In this document: positions 12,541 to 23,919 of the stretch, one piece after another | Layout: each line of letters begins with the position of its first letter | Numbering within the stretch: the stretch's first letter is position 1 | NCBI RefSeq assembly: GCF_016545825.1 | Contig: NC_052613.1 | Span: 620,001 to 684,000 of the forward strand | Source of the DNA: Eucalyptus grandis | Taxonomy: Eukaryota > Streptophyta > Magnoliopsida > Myrtales > Myrtaceae | Length of the DNA: 64,000 nt | Reading direction: 5' to 3' | The notes under the pieces: generated by a model | Told to the model about the DNA's origin: nothing | The model's database searches: none | The model's input: the letters and a program-made list of their open reading frames with translations, nothing else | Made by a program: the position numbers and the translations under genes

Positions 12541-15253
12541 TGTCACGCCCTAAACCCCGGGCATGCGCACATCCCTTGGTAGTCAACTAAAATTTGGGAC
12601 GTCCTAGGATGCATCGCCAACCTATTCGTTTTATGCACATGTAGAAGCGAATTAAACAATCACCCAACCAACAAGCAAACCCATGGATAGTCTAAACACA
12701 TGTCAACGCTTTTATTTCACAACTGCACTTCATATACATGCCAGGTTAAACCTACGGGTTTCTAAACATCAGTTTGTCCCAAAAAGAAATGACCTGACAA
12801 CCTACATCTGGACCCTTCTGCCTCAAACTCCGGGTTCTCCATACTAGGGACTTGAAAATATTAAACCATGACAGGTGAGATTAAATCTTAGCGAGTCAAC
12901 ACCCTAAATCTCGATTAGGACGAGAATTCACTCAGAGGCAGCCTAAACTGGCATCACACACAAACGTACCTAGCCTTAGCACCTTCCTGCACACTAGCTC
13001 ATCACATATATCATATGCACACAGCAAACGTATTTCATAATTGGAACACATCAATTCATCTTTCAAACAATTACATGGGTCCCGATTATAAGGCCAAACC
13101 GTTATGACACGTCACATTCTGTGCCACACAATTTTGTCCCATAATCAGGTGCGGCTATCTCAATCACTCAAGCGTGTCCCAGTTATTTACGACCTAACGG
13201 CCACGGCCAACTCAACAGTAGGCGATCATCCGGCATATTTAGGCGTCGTCTCGCTCCGTCGTGCACGGCAATGTCTATATCTAGACGGCATTCCATAAAG
13301 GAGCATCGGCCCAACCTCCACTGCGATCGGCATCAGTTGATGTGGGGCATCTTAACTTAATAAGGCATCGTCCCACATGAACGCATCAGGACGGGTTCCG
13401 AGAGTGACCACACGCACATCTATACTTGGCCAAAAACACTGTAATTTGCACTCAAATACTTCCATTCCAAATAATGGACTTGGCCAATTTTCTTCGTATT
13501 AAAAATTCCCGGTAAAATAATTGTGCATTGTCACACCTTTAAATCGAACCATAAAACGTGATACTATCACATTTCAAAATTGCACGATTTTATATAGTAC
13601 ATAAAATATTTTGGCGTCAAAACCCAACACGAGGTATTTTTCTAATTAAATACCATAAAATCAAATTTTTGCAATAATAATTGCCAATCACCATCAAGCA
13701 CTCAATTTCATATATAAGCCGTCAATTTCACATATGAATTTAACCATGACGATCAGCATAAAATTTCACTAACCGGCTATCTTGGCACAATTTATGCTAA
13801 ATATAATTAATAAAATAAATTGTAATTAAATTAAATAAATCTAATTTAATTAAGATCGGGAAAGGACTGAAAAGGCCTACGAAGCTCTTAGCCCAAAGCT
13901 AAGAGTTTGGTTCCGAGTGGGCGATCAAGGGGGTCGAGGGCTAGAATGAGCGGGCTCGGGCTAACGGAGGTGAGAGGTTGGCTGGCCAAGCAGGGGACTG
14001 GAGTGGTAGATGGCTATGACGACAACTCAAAGATGGCTACGGGTGACCAAGTGTCACAAGCAAAGGCACGTAACCATGGGTGGGAGCAGACGGGTGGCGA
14101 ACGATCGAGCGGTGCCGGCGGACTATCTTGGGCCTGTGCGCGCTTGGACAGCGTGAGGGGGCCAGAAATTTCGTGAGGAGCTTTGCTAGTTCAAAGAAGG
14201 TTGCAGCAAGGAAATGGAGGTTTTCAGCTAGAGAAATGGAAGAAAAGCTGAGGAAGAAGAAGATGGGGTTGCTGCAGGGGAAGGAGGGGACAAAGGACCA
14301 CAAAGTCTATCAAAAGATCTCAAACACTTGAGTGTTGGCCCAAAAGTCTTTAGCTCTATCACCATTAGCCATTTCCTCCCAAATCTTCCTAAGCAAGCCA
14401 CTTTTGGGGTCCAAACATTGCAGCCCCCATGGCCTACGAATTTTATGCCAAACCCTCACCTTGTCAACTCAAATTCACTTCAAATAACCTCCAATCAATG
14501 GCCAAAATGCTGAGGAGGAAGTCCACACCAAATTCCACAATTTTCCTCACTAATCGATCCATCTTGGATGCCAAAAATGCACTCAATTTAGCCCATCCGA
14601 ATTTACTGATTTAAATTGTCCAAATTTTTATTTTTTGCCAAAAATTTGTGCTTGCCGAAAATTCTTCGAATGATGAGTCGACATCCTAAAAACAAGTTGT
14701 GACACGCTGGAACTTTCGATTCCTGAAATCGGATTCAATTTTGTAGTTAATTTCAATCGGATGCGATTTTAGCGTGACCTAACCTACTGGGTAGCTTTTA
14801 GGAATTTTTAGCACATTTGACTTGTGGTCGATTATTTTCGATCCACATTGTATATCTTCAACTCATAGGTGACTCTCGGTTGTCGTAAAAATCTCAATGT
14901 TTCAATTATGGGCACAATGTATAGAATCGACAGAAAAATCGGTTTAGTGTCGTTCGACATGAATTTTGCAATTTGGTTGAATCACCCACACTTAATCACA
15001 TGTCTCTATCAAATCGATCTATCTCCAGCCTCTAATCGATTTTAACGGGGTTGTATTGACCCTTGCAAATTAGCACGGTTGAGCAGTCGATTTCGATCAA
15101 ATTCTTAGGTTTGTCGCATTTATATTCCTTAATGGCTTCACCGGATAGATTAGTTATCTCGTGAGTGATCAGCTCAGAGAAAAGACTATAGCGCGCATCA
15201 ATGAAGGGCCTAATTCATTCAATCAAAAACAGGTTGAAAATCAAGATGTCACA
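12541..15253 (-). repeat. 5' LTR of the Tekay-type Gypsy element
   Basis: About 2.71 kb, starting TGTCACGCCC and ending TGTCACA on the plus strand. Compared with the 3' LTR it lacks a few hundred bases around 13850 (the AACTAACC run and what follows) and has other indels, so the pair is old. The short open frames at 13907-14331 are LTR sequence with no family match. Confidence 0.85.
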
Positions 15254-16130
15254 TATATCACTCTAGGTTTCTACTTTTAGTGCCTTCTTGTACTTCTCAT
15301 ACTTTCCTTTCTTCTTTTTTAGCAGACAATTTGGCTTGATGTCCTTTTTTTGCACTCAAAGCATATCATATCCTTTTCATCTTCTTCCATCGATCTTCTC
15401 TGGGAATTTTGCTTGTATTGCTTCTTCCAGTTAAAGCTTTTACCCTTTTATTTAGCTTTCTAAATTTTTTGATCAAAAGAGCGAGTTCTTCGTTGTCCCG
15501 ATCATCTTTTGAGTCTATATAATTAGAATAGATTTAAGTACAATAGACTTCTTACCTTTTGAGTCATCTTCATTATTGATATGTTCCACTTCATAGAATT
15601 GAAGAGTGCCAATGAATTCATCAATAGAGAGTAGCGTAATTCTTTGCATCTCTCGGATTGAGGTCTTGACATGATTCCAGTCCTTTGAGAGTCCTCACAG
15701 AAGTTTGTTGACCTTCATTAAGGTAGAAATTGGATGTCCTTATTATGCTACACCACTCACAATTTTTGTAAATCGGCTAAACATATCTCTAATAAATTCT
15801 CCAGGCTTCATTTTGAAATACTCATATTGACCAAGTAAAATGTTCACATTTGTCCCATTTACATGATCTGTACTTTCATAAGTAACATGAAGTCTATCTC
15901 AAACTTCTTTAGCTATTTCATATGAAGAAATTATATTATACTTAGTAGGAGATAAAGCACAATATAGGGAATAAATAGCTTTTGCATCAAGAGCTTGTCT
16001 CTGGTAATTTCTCCTTGATCAATTTCTTCAACATCCTTGTCTATCACTTCTTTGCCTTTGTCTGAAACAAAAGCGGCCTTTAGATTTGCTGACACATAAA
16101 TTTTGGCTACCCGATCATTTATTAATTACA
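15254..16130 (-). pseudogene. Copia gag (UBN2-type), broken
   Basis: The minus strand reads as a Copia gag polyprotein with frameshifts: a YSLYCALSPTKYNIISSYE region, VTYESTDHVNGTNVNILL, QYEYFKMKPGEFIRDMFSRF, GLSKDWNHVKTSIREMQ and SIDEFIGTLQFYEVEHIN. A degenerate zinc knuckle (ICFECKK) lies near 15340-15370 and a lysine-rich KYEKYKKALKVET tail follows. The end of the coding segment coincides with the boundary of the Gypsy insertion at 15253. No PBS or 5' LTR was found upstream. This is the 5' coding part of the oldest element in the nest. Confidence 0.75.
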
Positions 16131-17850
16131 TAGAAAATTAGAGATTAATGCTTAAACCCTTAACGAAAAATAATGAAATTAAAGTGCATAGCATATATTT
16201 TTAGAAGCATTTATTTTATTATTGCATTTGCATTTGCATTTGACTAGTGATGGATGTGTTTAAATTGATAGTTCTGACCTTCAATATGACAAGTTGGACT
16301 AAGCCTACAAAGAGAGGGAATTGGCCCAAGGCCATTGTTCTTCGATGACCAAAAATTGACTTATGAGGATTGGCGATTTGATATTTTCGAAAAGATTCAT
16401 AATATTTGTCCAATATTAAGTGAATCTTTTATATATTCATGCGCTATATACATTGAGTGATATATTTCGCAACAAATTGAAAGATTTTGGAGTAAATATG
16501 AAAATAATAAGAGTGAATATTGCACGTGATATATTGAGCGATATATATTTTTGTCTCAAAACAAGAAAGATTGCATGGCCAATGGATATTTCATGCATGA
16601 GCCGAAAAGGAAAAGACAAAAATTATATAATTTTTATGGCATTTTCTTTCCTTGGTGGGGACCTTGCTACGTTGCATATAAAATAAATAGTGGGGCCATA
16701 CACTGAATAACAGGATCGTGGGGAGGAGCTCGGACAAAATTGAGAAATACACGCATAGAGAGAGATTCACGAGAGAAAGAGAGAAAAAAACGTGAAGGAA
16801 AGGAGTTCACCAGACGAAAGAGTCTTGTTGCTCGGTTTCCATGATCCGCATGTAGAAAGGTCAAGGAAGAAAGAGAGAAGGATGGCTAGAAGAAGACAAA
16901 GGAGGGAGGTTCGCTCGTTGAAAATCGTGAGTGTGGGGTTCTCTTCTAGCTCTCTTGGGGCCAGACAATTGGAAAACACGCAGCCACATTGAGGGGAGCG
17001 ACACATTTAGAGACTCGACCGGAGAGAATAGATAGGAGAAATCATAGAGAGCTTCAATTAAAGGAAAAACATTCTACAGCGTGGAGAGAGAGATGGTGCA
17101 AGGAAGAAGAACGTGAAGAAGGAAGCCCATCGCTCACGAATTGTGGCTGCTGACCTGCTTCCACGTTGCTTCACCCTTGCTTGACACGCCATCATCAGTC
17201 TTGGTTCCAAGACAGCCAGAGCACCACTAACAGCAGCTGAGTTTGACCTGTCTTGCTCCACGTCGCGCCTCCCCACCGCCTCAGTCCATCGCGTTTCAGG
17301 ATTGCCAAGTCAAATCCTGATCAATTGACGCAATCGAGCGTCCCGGAGATAGTCTAGCAGATCTAGACGATCTCTCACGCCACTCTCGAGTCCCTCATCG
17401 TTCCGTCCGTGACTCGTGACAACCAGCCGTTGTCCCGAGTCGCGATCCCCGATGTGATCTTGCTGCTTCTCCGTGAACCATCACAACTAGCCGTCGCCCA
17501 TCAACCCGTGAGCCCACTCTCCGCTGCTTGCTGACCCGAAGAGACCGCCGCTGCTCGGCACTGTCCTGACAAGTTGCAGCCGCAACGTTTCTCCAAGTCC
17601 AAGCTGCCATCCCTGACGTGAGCCGTATCCATGCCGCCTGTTAAGCCATCCGCAGATTCCCCAGCAACGACGGTGAGCCACTGTCCAAGCTCGAGCTTGT
17701 CCATTCCAAACCGAGAGGTTCCAGTACCACGAGTCCTTGCATCAACGCCGAAGCAGTCACACCTTGCACGAAGCACACTAGTCTTTTTTAGAGGTGGAAA
17801 ATTTAAGTTTTGATGTGTCAACAAACATCATCAGTAATGGGTAAATTTTC
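16131..17850. other. Unassigned region with LTR-like promoter features
   Basis: There is no convincing gene. A plus-strand TATA-like CATATAAAATAAATAG (16673-16688) is followed by a purine-rich leader with many GAGAGA words (16755-17110) and then GC-rich sequence with no long open frame (17120-17770). This resembles an LTR or retrotransposon leader, but no terminal motifs, PBS or duplication were found. Small open frames on both strands overlap and show no family resemblance. Confidence 0.3.
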
Positions 17851-18858
17851 CATGTTTTAGCGATAATCCTTCTTATTTCCATGAATGATAGTGAAATCTC
17901 TGCAAATTCCACGAAGAAAAAAGTCGTCAACTAGGAATGATGTCTTTTTTCACTGTATCTTAGACGGCTTCAGCGAGTACTGCTTATCTATATTTTTCTT
18001 CAGGTGAAAAGTGGTAATTACATTAGAGTGATTGACAGACGATCAAAAAGTTTTCGTCACATCCACATGCACAAAAAAAAAAAAAAAAAAAATTGATTCC
18101 ATGTGACCTTTTTGGTCAACTTTGGCTCACCAAAATCATTTTTTTTTTCTTTTTCCCTTTACTCTGAAAGACTTTTCAATCTATTCCTCGCGCACTCCCT
18201 CGGGTGATACATTGCACCGATCGTGATACCAATCAGCGTTAGTCCATGGCCCGATCATCAGCGTTCTCAATTTAGACATCTTATAGAAAGTTGGGATGAT
18301 GAGGGGACCAATTTCCCAGAAGTTCAGATGGAAGAAAAGCTCATGAATTGATGGATGCGTACACTGCATTATTTTACTCTATGTTGATGGTTAGAGGAAA
18401 TAATCTTGCCACGCCCTTTTAACAATTTCATTTTCTTTTTAGTAGATGTTGATTGTGTATTAAGAACGACTTTTGCTTCTAATTGCCACTTTCGTTGCAA
18501 TTACGATTAAAGCTGCACTGTTATAGCCATCAGAGTTAAAATGGAACAGACAATGATAGACCTCAGGATTTATAGGTTGGAGGGCGAGACTGAAATTTCT
18601 CAAGTTAACAATTTTCTTTCTCCTGAATTTCTTTTATTAATATCAAAGGATCTTTCAAGCTCGAGGGTGAGAGCCACCAGTGGCCCTCTTGGGATGTTCT
18701 ATATTGGTTTTAATAGCTTACTTTCCCACATTACTTAACAATAAGTTCTCATTTATTTAACAGCTTAAACTTTTGGGTTGTACTTTTTAACATAATATCA
18801 TATCATTTCGAACGTGCGTCCAATTTACACATGAGAAGGAGTGTTGAAATATTGTCTC
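17851..18858. other. Noncoding stretch, no gene seen
   Basis: AT-rich sequence with an A-run (about 18074-18090). A 62-codon minus-strand open frame (18369-18181) has a leucine-rich look but no recognisable LRR consensus or neighbours, so I do not call it. Confidence 0.3.
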
Positions 18859-18958
18859 NNNNNNNNNNNNNNNNNNNNNNNNNNNNNNNNNNNNNNNNNN
18901 NNNNNNNNNNNNNNNNNNNNNNNNNNNNNNNNNNNNNNNNNNNNNNNNNNNNNNNNNN
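18859..18958. other. Assembly gap of 100 N
   Basis: Exactly 100 undetermined bases, a conventional placeholder for a gap of unknown size. Distances across it should not be trusted, and three predicted translations that cross it are artefacts. Confidence 0.99.
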
Positions 18959-19589
18959 ATCTTTGCTTCTTTCATGCTTGGATCCACTTGATTTGCCTTG
19001 TTTAACCACTTAACCGGGCTCTTGAATTCCAATGTTTCTGTCAATATGAGTTCGGAGAGTGAGTGTTAGAAACGTGCCAAATTACCTTTTCCCAGAGTTT
19101 ATTTGTCTTTGGTTCTTAGGGAGATTCTTGCGGACCTCTTTTACATTTCAATGCTTTCCTTTTCAGGGCCCCGTATGCATGATTGCTGGTCGTTGATTGA
19201 TTTTCAATGCTTTTCTTACATGGAATTTTTCCTTCGCTTCTTGCAAAGTACGTATGCGGAACAAAAGTGAGGCTTCGATTCTAAGATTGTTGTTTCGAAT
19301 GAGGAAGGTTTCTTTTAACTAAATGTTTTCTGAATGACGCATCCTTTACACCGAATTTGGGCAAAATTGACAGTGGGATTACTCTTACGCGTCCTTGCGG
19401 GGTAATGTCGATTTGGTCCAAGTTATGCCATCGAGTTTGCTTCTTGATTTATGACACTTCCTTAAAGACCGGTCATCACCATTCATTTTTCTCCATTGAG
19501 TCAAACACACATTTTTTATGATGGGTGTAAATACATCACTCATATATAAAGGTGCATAAGCATTTTCATTCTCGATGAAAGTGTGGCAA
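18959..19589. other. 3' internal region of the Tat-type remnant, noncoding
   Basis: The stretch lies just downstream of the integrase tail on the minus strand and holds no recognisable domain. It is presumably the untranslated 3' part of the element up to the assembly gap. Confidence 0.35.
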
Positions 19590-20640
19590 TGCCAAAACAA
19601 TAAACATCTTTCAAGGGTAGTACTTTTTCTGACATCGGAATTAACTGGTTTGGAGAATTCCCGCTCGTCCATTTTCAGTCAAGATCAAGGCTCCTCCGGA
19701 GTATCTTCTTTATTACATAAGGACCCTTGTAATTAAGGGCAAACTTCGCCTCCGCTCGGAAAGATTAATAGCGTCTTTCTCAAAGACTAGCTCATTTACC
19801 TCGAAGTGTTTGGTGCACTTTGATCAACCCATCGAGCTACCGCTGTGATAACACCGACCATGACAGAGGGCTTTCGGTCGTTTTCATCGATCATATTGAT
19901 TGCTCAAACCTTTGTTGTATCCATTCTTCCTTGGACAATTCTGCTTGGGATAAAATTAAGGAAGGATTTCTACTTCTGAGGCAAACCGCCTCCATGCCGT
20001 AAACCAAGGAAAAAGGCGTTGCCCAGGTGGAAGTTTGAATCGTTCGATACGCTGTTAGTGCGCGAAGGGTAGCCTCTCATGCCATTCTGTAGTTTTCAGC
20101 TGTCTTGGATAGGATTCTCTTGATGTTCTTGTTGGCGGCTTCCACGGCTCTATTCATTTGTGGACGATAAGGACGAGTTCGAGATGTTGGATTTGAACTC
20201 GAAAACAATTGATCAATCAACTTGTTGTTTAGGTTTGACCGACCCAAGGCGGTGGTGATAGCTTCCGCAGGTGCATAACGGGCGCATTATGTCACGTCGA
20301 TGAATTTCATAACATTTTCGTGCGATTACGCTTGCATAGGATGCAACCTCGATCCATTTGAGAAGTAGTCGATCAAACCAAAATGAACCGGTGCCCATTT
20401 GATGCCTTTGGATTGATTGCCAATCAGCATCAATGCCCCACATTGAAAATGGCCACTGGCTTAGTGTTAAAGTCACACAAGTTGGAGGGACATTTATCTT
20501 GTCCTCGTGGATCGACAACGATGACGGCTTCGCACATGGTGAGCTGTCGCTCTCTAGAAGGTAATAACACAATCTCATTATTTTCTTGGCCAACATATGT
20601 CCATTCATGTGAGGACCACTTTCACAGTGTATTTTCTTGC
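19590..20640 (-). pseudogene. Tat-lineage Gypsy integrase remnant
   Basis: The minus strand carries, with frameshifts and stops, the zinc-finger and linker region (MNGHMLAKKIMRLCYY, HEDKINVPPT, WPFSMWGIDAD), core pieces (WFDRLLLKWIEVASYASV, then RIRPYHPQMNRAVEAANKNI, RILSKTAENYRM, GMEAVLPQK) and a C-terminal DEREFSKPVNSDV tail. This order and wording match the integrase of Tat/Ogre-type Ty3/Gypsy elements. Gag, protease, RT and RNase H are absent. It shares its orientation with the LTR-like block at 21295-23440, so both probably belong to one internally deleted element. Confidence 0.8.
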
Positions 20641-21283
20641 ATTATTTGCCATGAGCCGAGGAAAAGACTAAGTAAAAGTAAAGAATCACTTTGCTTTTAA
20701 ATAAAATGCAAGCACAACGACATACTGTGTGAGATGGGATGTGCGGCTCGATTTCTAACTCGAAGGATTTGTGAGATTAAAAGATATCCGCCCGTCGCGG
20801 AGTCTCGCGTTAATAAGATATCCTCTTAACCTTGGCTAAGAAAGGGTCGGGAAAGAAAGGCAACCTCTACATCATAGTCTCGCGTTCGAGGTCGTATCTT
20901 TCTTAACACCATCCTAGAAATCTATGGCGCCGGGTCCGACCGGTAGGGTTGTGTGTGCCATGTGTAAAACAAAGAAGCATGCATAACAATTTATAATCAC
21001 AAGATAATCTATTTTAAACAAAATTAAAATAAATTTCTAAGCTTTTGACCTACATAAAAAAACCTAAGTTAGTAAAGATATTAAACAAGACATAAAGGCC
21101 TAAGTCCTCAAGTCCTCAGTAGTAAGCCTTATTTGTAACCTCTCTTTTTTAAGCATGATGATGGCACGACGCCTAAGGCTAATGGCTTTCGGCTGAATTT
21201 AATTATGCCCGGACTCTCCCAAATCCACCAATTCACGACTTTAATAGTCTGAGTTTTTAACATATAAATCAATTTTTTAAAAT
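20641..21283 (-). other. Leader of the Tat-type element, gag-RT deleted
   Basis: Between the PBS-like site at 21284-21294 and the integrase remnant ending at 20640 there is only about 640 bp of noncoding leader sequence. In full-length Tat-lineage elements several kilobases of gag, protease, RT and RNase H lie here. No open frame of interest is present. Confidence 0.4.
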
Positions 21284-23440
21284 TGGAGTCGCCACTAATC
21301 GATTTGGGGTGGGTCGTTAAACCCAAGATATCAGGAGAAATACTCGCTCTTGCAACCCAGAGAAATTAGGATCGGGGACTTGATTACACTAGTTAATCAC
21401 TAATGCCCTTTTGGTACCTAATCTTGTTTTTAAACCCTGAGGTTTTTGGATGTTCGAGGGATTTTCCATGCATTTTGAAAAACATTTTTTTTTGAGTATT
21501 TTTCTCATTTTTTGGACATAAAAGGGATTTTTTTGGTATTTTTGGAAAAGTACAAGTCTTTTGGCTTTTTCTGAATTTTTTTGGCTTTTCATGAATTTTT
21601 GGTTTTTTTGGATTTTTGGCATTTTTGGAAAATATGAAATATTTTTGATTTTGATATTTCGGAAAATAAAATATTGTTTTTAATATTTTTTAATATTTTT
21701 GGAAAATAAATTATTTTTTGATTTTTCTCGATTTTAGAAAATAAAACATTTTCGACATTTTTTTTTTAATATTTTCGATTTTTGGAAATTAAAACATTTT
21801 TTAATATTTTTGAAAATAAAATATTTATTATTTTATATTAAAATAACAAAATAAAACCGACCCGGGTGGATCCCAATGGAACAGGTCCGACCGGGTCAGC
21901 GACCCAAACGCGGACGGTCCGCCCGGCTCAGTTTTCATCTTTTTCCTTTTTTTTTTTTTTAAACGCGCCGTGGCCGGGCGTTTGGGGACGCTTGGCCCGG
22001 CCCGACGACCCGGATCCATTGACCGCTCCGCGACCCGGCTCCCTACGCAACCCTACCCGACCCGGCTCCGATTCGTGACCCGACCTTCCGCCGCCAAAAC
22101 CGCGGAAACCCTACCCGACTCCAACCCGGCTCCGACTCCACGACCCGGAAAATCGCCAACCCTAGGGTTCGCGATCTGCGGCGCCGAGGGGGAAAGCGAG
22201 GCATTGCAGAAGGCGTGTAACGACGGGCAGACAGCAAAGACAACGACGACGGCAAAATATGCGAATGCGATGACGGCGAAGGCGGCGGCGACCGGCCACT
22301 TTACCTTTCCTCAAACGGGGATGATGAACGGTGATGGCGGGGATCGTGTGACGAGGCCTCACGGGGGGGGGGCACGACAGGCAAACCTTCGAAGCAACGG
22401 CGTCGGGACTTGGTCGGGCGACGGCGGCGGTGCGTCAGGCGTCCGCGGCAAGAAAACTCCCATTCGGCGGCGCGGATCTCGGCGAACCTTCCTCGGCCTT
22501 GATTTCTCCTCACGGGGCTAGATCCGAGCCTCCACCGGCGGATCTGACCTTCTTGAGTCGCCTCACTGCCTTCCCGAAGTCTCGGTGGAAGGTGGGGCGA
22601 GCTCGCGACTGAGCTCTCTCTGCGCTCGCCCTTCCAACCCTTCCCGATGTCTCTTAGTGAAGGATTTCCGAGCTCGCCACGCCTCCGACGATGCTTGCAG
22701 CCACCTATTTATAGGCGAAGGAACTCCGGTCAGCCGACGGAGGGGCTCGGTCGCCGGCCTCAGGCTTGCCCACCGGTTCCGCTCGACTAAGCCGGTGTCC
22801 CATCGAGCTTTCCAGTGGCTCGCTCGGCATTAATGGCGCTTGCGATCTTATCCCCTCCGGCCGACGTCGCCCTACACTCCTCGGCCGCAGCCATCCTTGC
22901 GCGTCGCCGGCCACCGCGCGTGAGATGCAAGCGGCGAGGAAGAAGAAGACGGGAGGAAAATATAAAATTGACGAAGATTTGAGCACGTGGGTTATGAGCT
23001 CTAAATTTGGTCGTTAGTCTTATTCAAAGGATGTCTTGATTAATGGTGGGCGTCATAAGGAAGTTGAAGACAAAAGGAAATCAGCATAATTTATGGTGGG
23101 CTGTGTTTGGGTGGACCCCCTACCATTCAACAAGGAATACATGCCTTCATAAGGAAAAGAGAAGCTCTTGTTTGGTTTTTAGGTCAAAGAGCGTGAAATT
23201 TTAACATTGGGAGGAGTGAAGATTTCATGATCTTTGGCTCATTTAATGTTTGCGTTTCTTGTTGTTGATATTTTGTCCTTGATACTAAGTGTGTGGGATG
23301 TTTATCTTCATGTTTATTGTAATTTAGGTGTTTTGCCATTATATAGGATGTGAGGGTGTATTGTAAATAATAATCCACTAGAAAAGTATTTTAAGAACAA
23401 TTTCTTCCTCCAATTTGTGTCGTACCAAATTTCCAAAGTT
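21284..23440 (-). mobile_element. LTR and PBS-like site of the Tat-type element
   Basis: The minus strand shows a TGGCGACTCCA primer-binding-like site (21294 down to 21284) of the type common in Tat-lineage elements. Upstream of it is a long block with AT-rich GGATTTTTGG/GGAAAATAAAA words (21430-21840), a GC-rich CCCGACCCGGC part (21850-22900) and a TATA box at 22706-22716. The block ends where ULP-like sequence starts, near 23445. The open frames predicted in the GC-rich part (for example 21970-22521) are composition artefacts. The outer LTR end is not pinned down. Confidence 0.5.
22706..22716 (-). promoter_or_regulatory. Putative TATA box of the Tat-type LTR
   Basis: The minus strand reads CCTATAAATAGG. 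The plus strand is nearly the same palindrome, but the canonical TATAAATA is on the minus strand, matching the integrase orientation. Confidence 0.45.
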
Positions 23441-23445
23441 GCTAT

Positions 23446-23915
23446 TGGTTCCAACATCTTGTTTCACCAAAATGACATAGGAGCAAGAGGCTCCAACTAC
23501 TCCTAGCAAGTAGATGCGGACGGATTAGAAGCTTTGGAACACAAAGAAAAAAAAAAATTAAGACGTAAAAGCTCAGAAAAGAAAAAAGTAACAACGGACG
23601 AACAATGGGTAGTACAACATATTTCTTGGAGAAGATGTGCTCCTTGTTAATCCACTTCAGCACGTTTTCTCTCTATGGCATCCTTTCATGTACAGGGAAA
23701 ACCGCAGAATGTCCAAAAAAGTGAACGAAGCCTTCTCATCTTCTGAAAAAAGATATTCCTTAACGTACACAGTTCAGATCATAAACTTAATACAGGAGAT
23801 GCTAATCCTTTTCCCATGAAAGCGGTGGGTATAGATTTCACTGAAACAATCCTCAACTTTATCTAGGTCTAACTTACTTGGGTGCTTGGAAATGGTAGCA
23901 TCCTTATTCCGTCTC
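23446..23915 (-). pseudogene. ULP1-type SUMO protease pseudogene, unit 1
   Basis: This segment is paralogous to the ULP gene at 62160-62700, including intron sequence. The minus strand keeps KWINKEHIFSKKYVVLPIV and WSLLLLCHFGET. It is not functional. The catalytic His of the SHW motif is Ser (SSW), an eight-base loss near the start of the first exon shifts the frame, and the Asp and Cys exons are missing because the copy breaks off near 23445 against the Tat-type LTR. Its intron and spacer sequence continues to the right in 24940-25150. Confidence 0.85.
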
Positions 23916-23919
23916 AATT

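Larger units (their letters stand above)
5073..15253 (-). mobile_element. Complete but decayed Tekay-type Ty3/Gypsy chromovirus
   Basis: Two long LTRs (5073-7650 and 12541-15253) bound a minus-strand gag-pro-RT-RNaseH-integrase-chromodomain order. A tRNA-iMet type PBS (12516-12527) and a purine-rich PPT (7651-7661) are in the correct places. The LTR ends are TG...CA. The hexamer ATATCA occurs at 5064-5069 and 15255-15260, three bases and one base from the element ends, and may be the target-site duplication with small terminal errors. Multiple stops and lost catalytic residues show it is dead. It sits inside an older Copia element. Confidence 0.88.

Noticed and set aside
18181..18369. Possible leucine-rich repeat fragment on the minus strand
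   Set aside because: Only 62 codons, no LRR consensus spacing and no NBS or kinase neighbour.
18831..19044. Open frames spanning the N run
   Set aside because: They exist only because undetermined bases were translated as X.
21970..22521. 183-codon open frame
   Set aside because: Lies in the GC-rich CCCGACCCGG part of an LTR; arginine- and proline-rich composition artefact without a domain.
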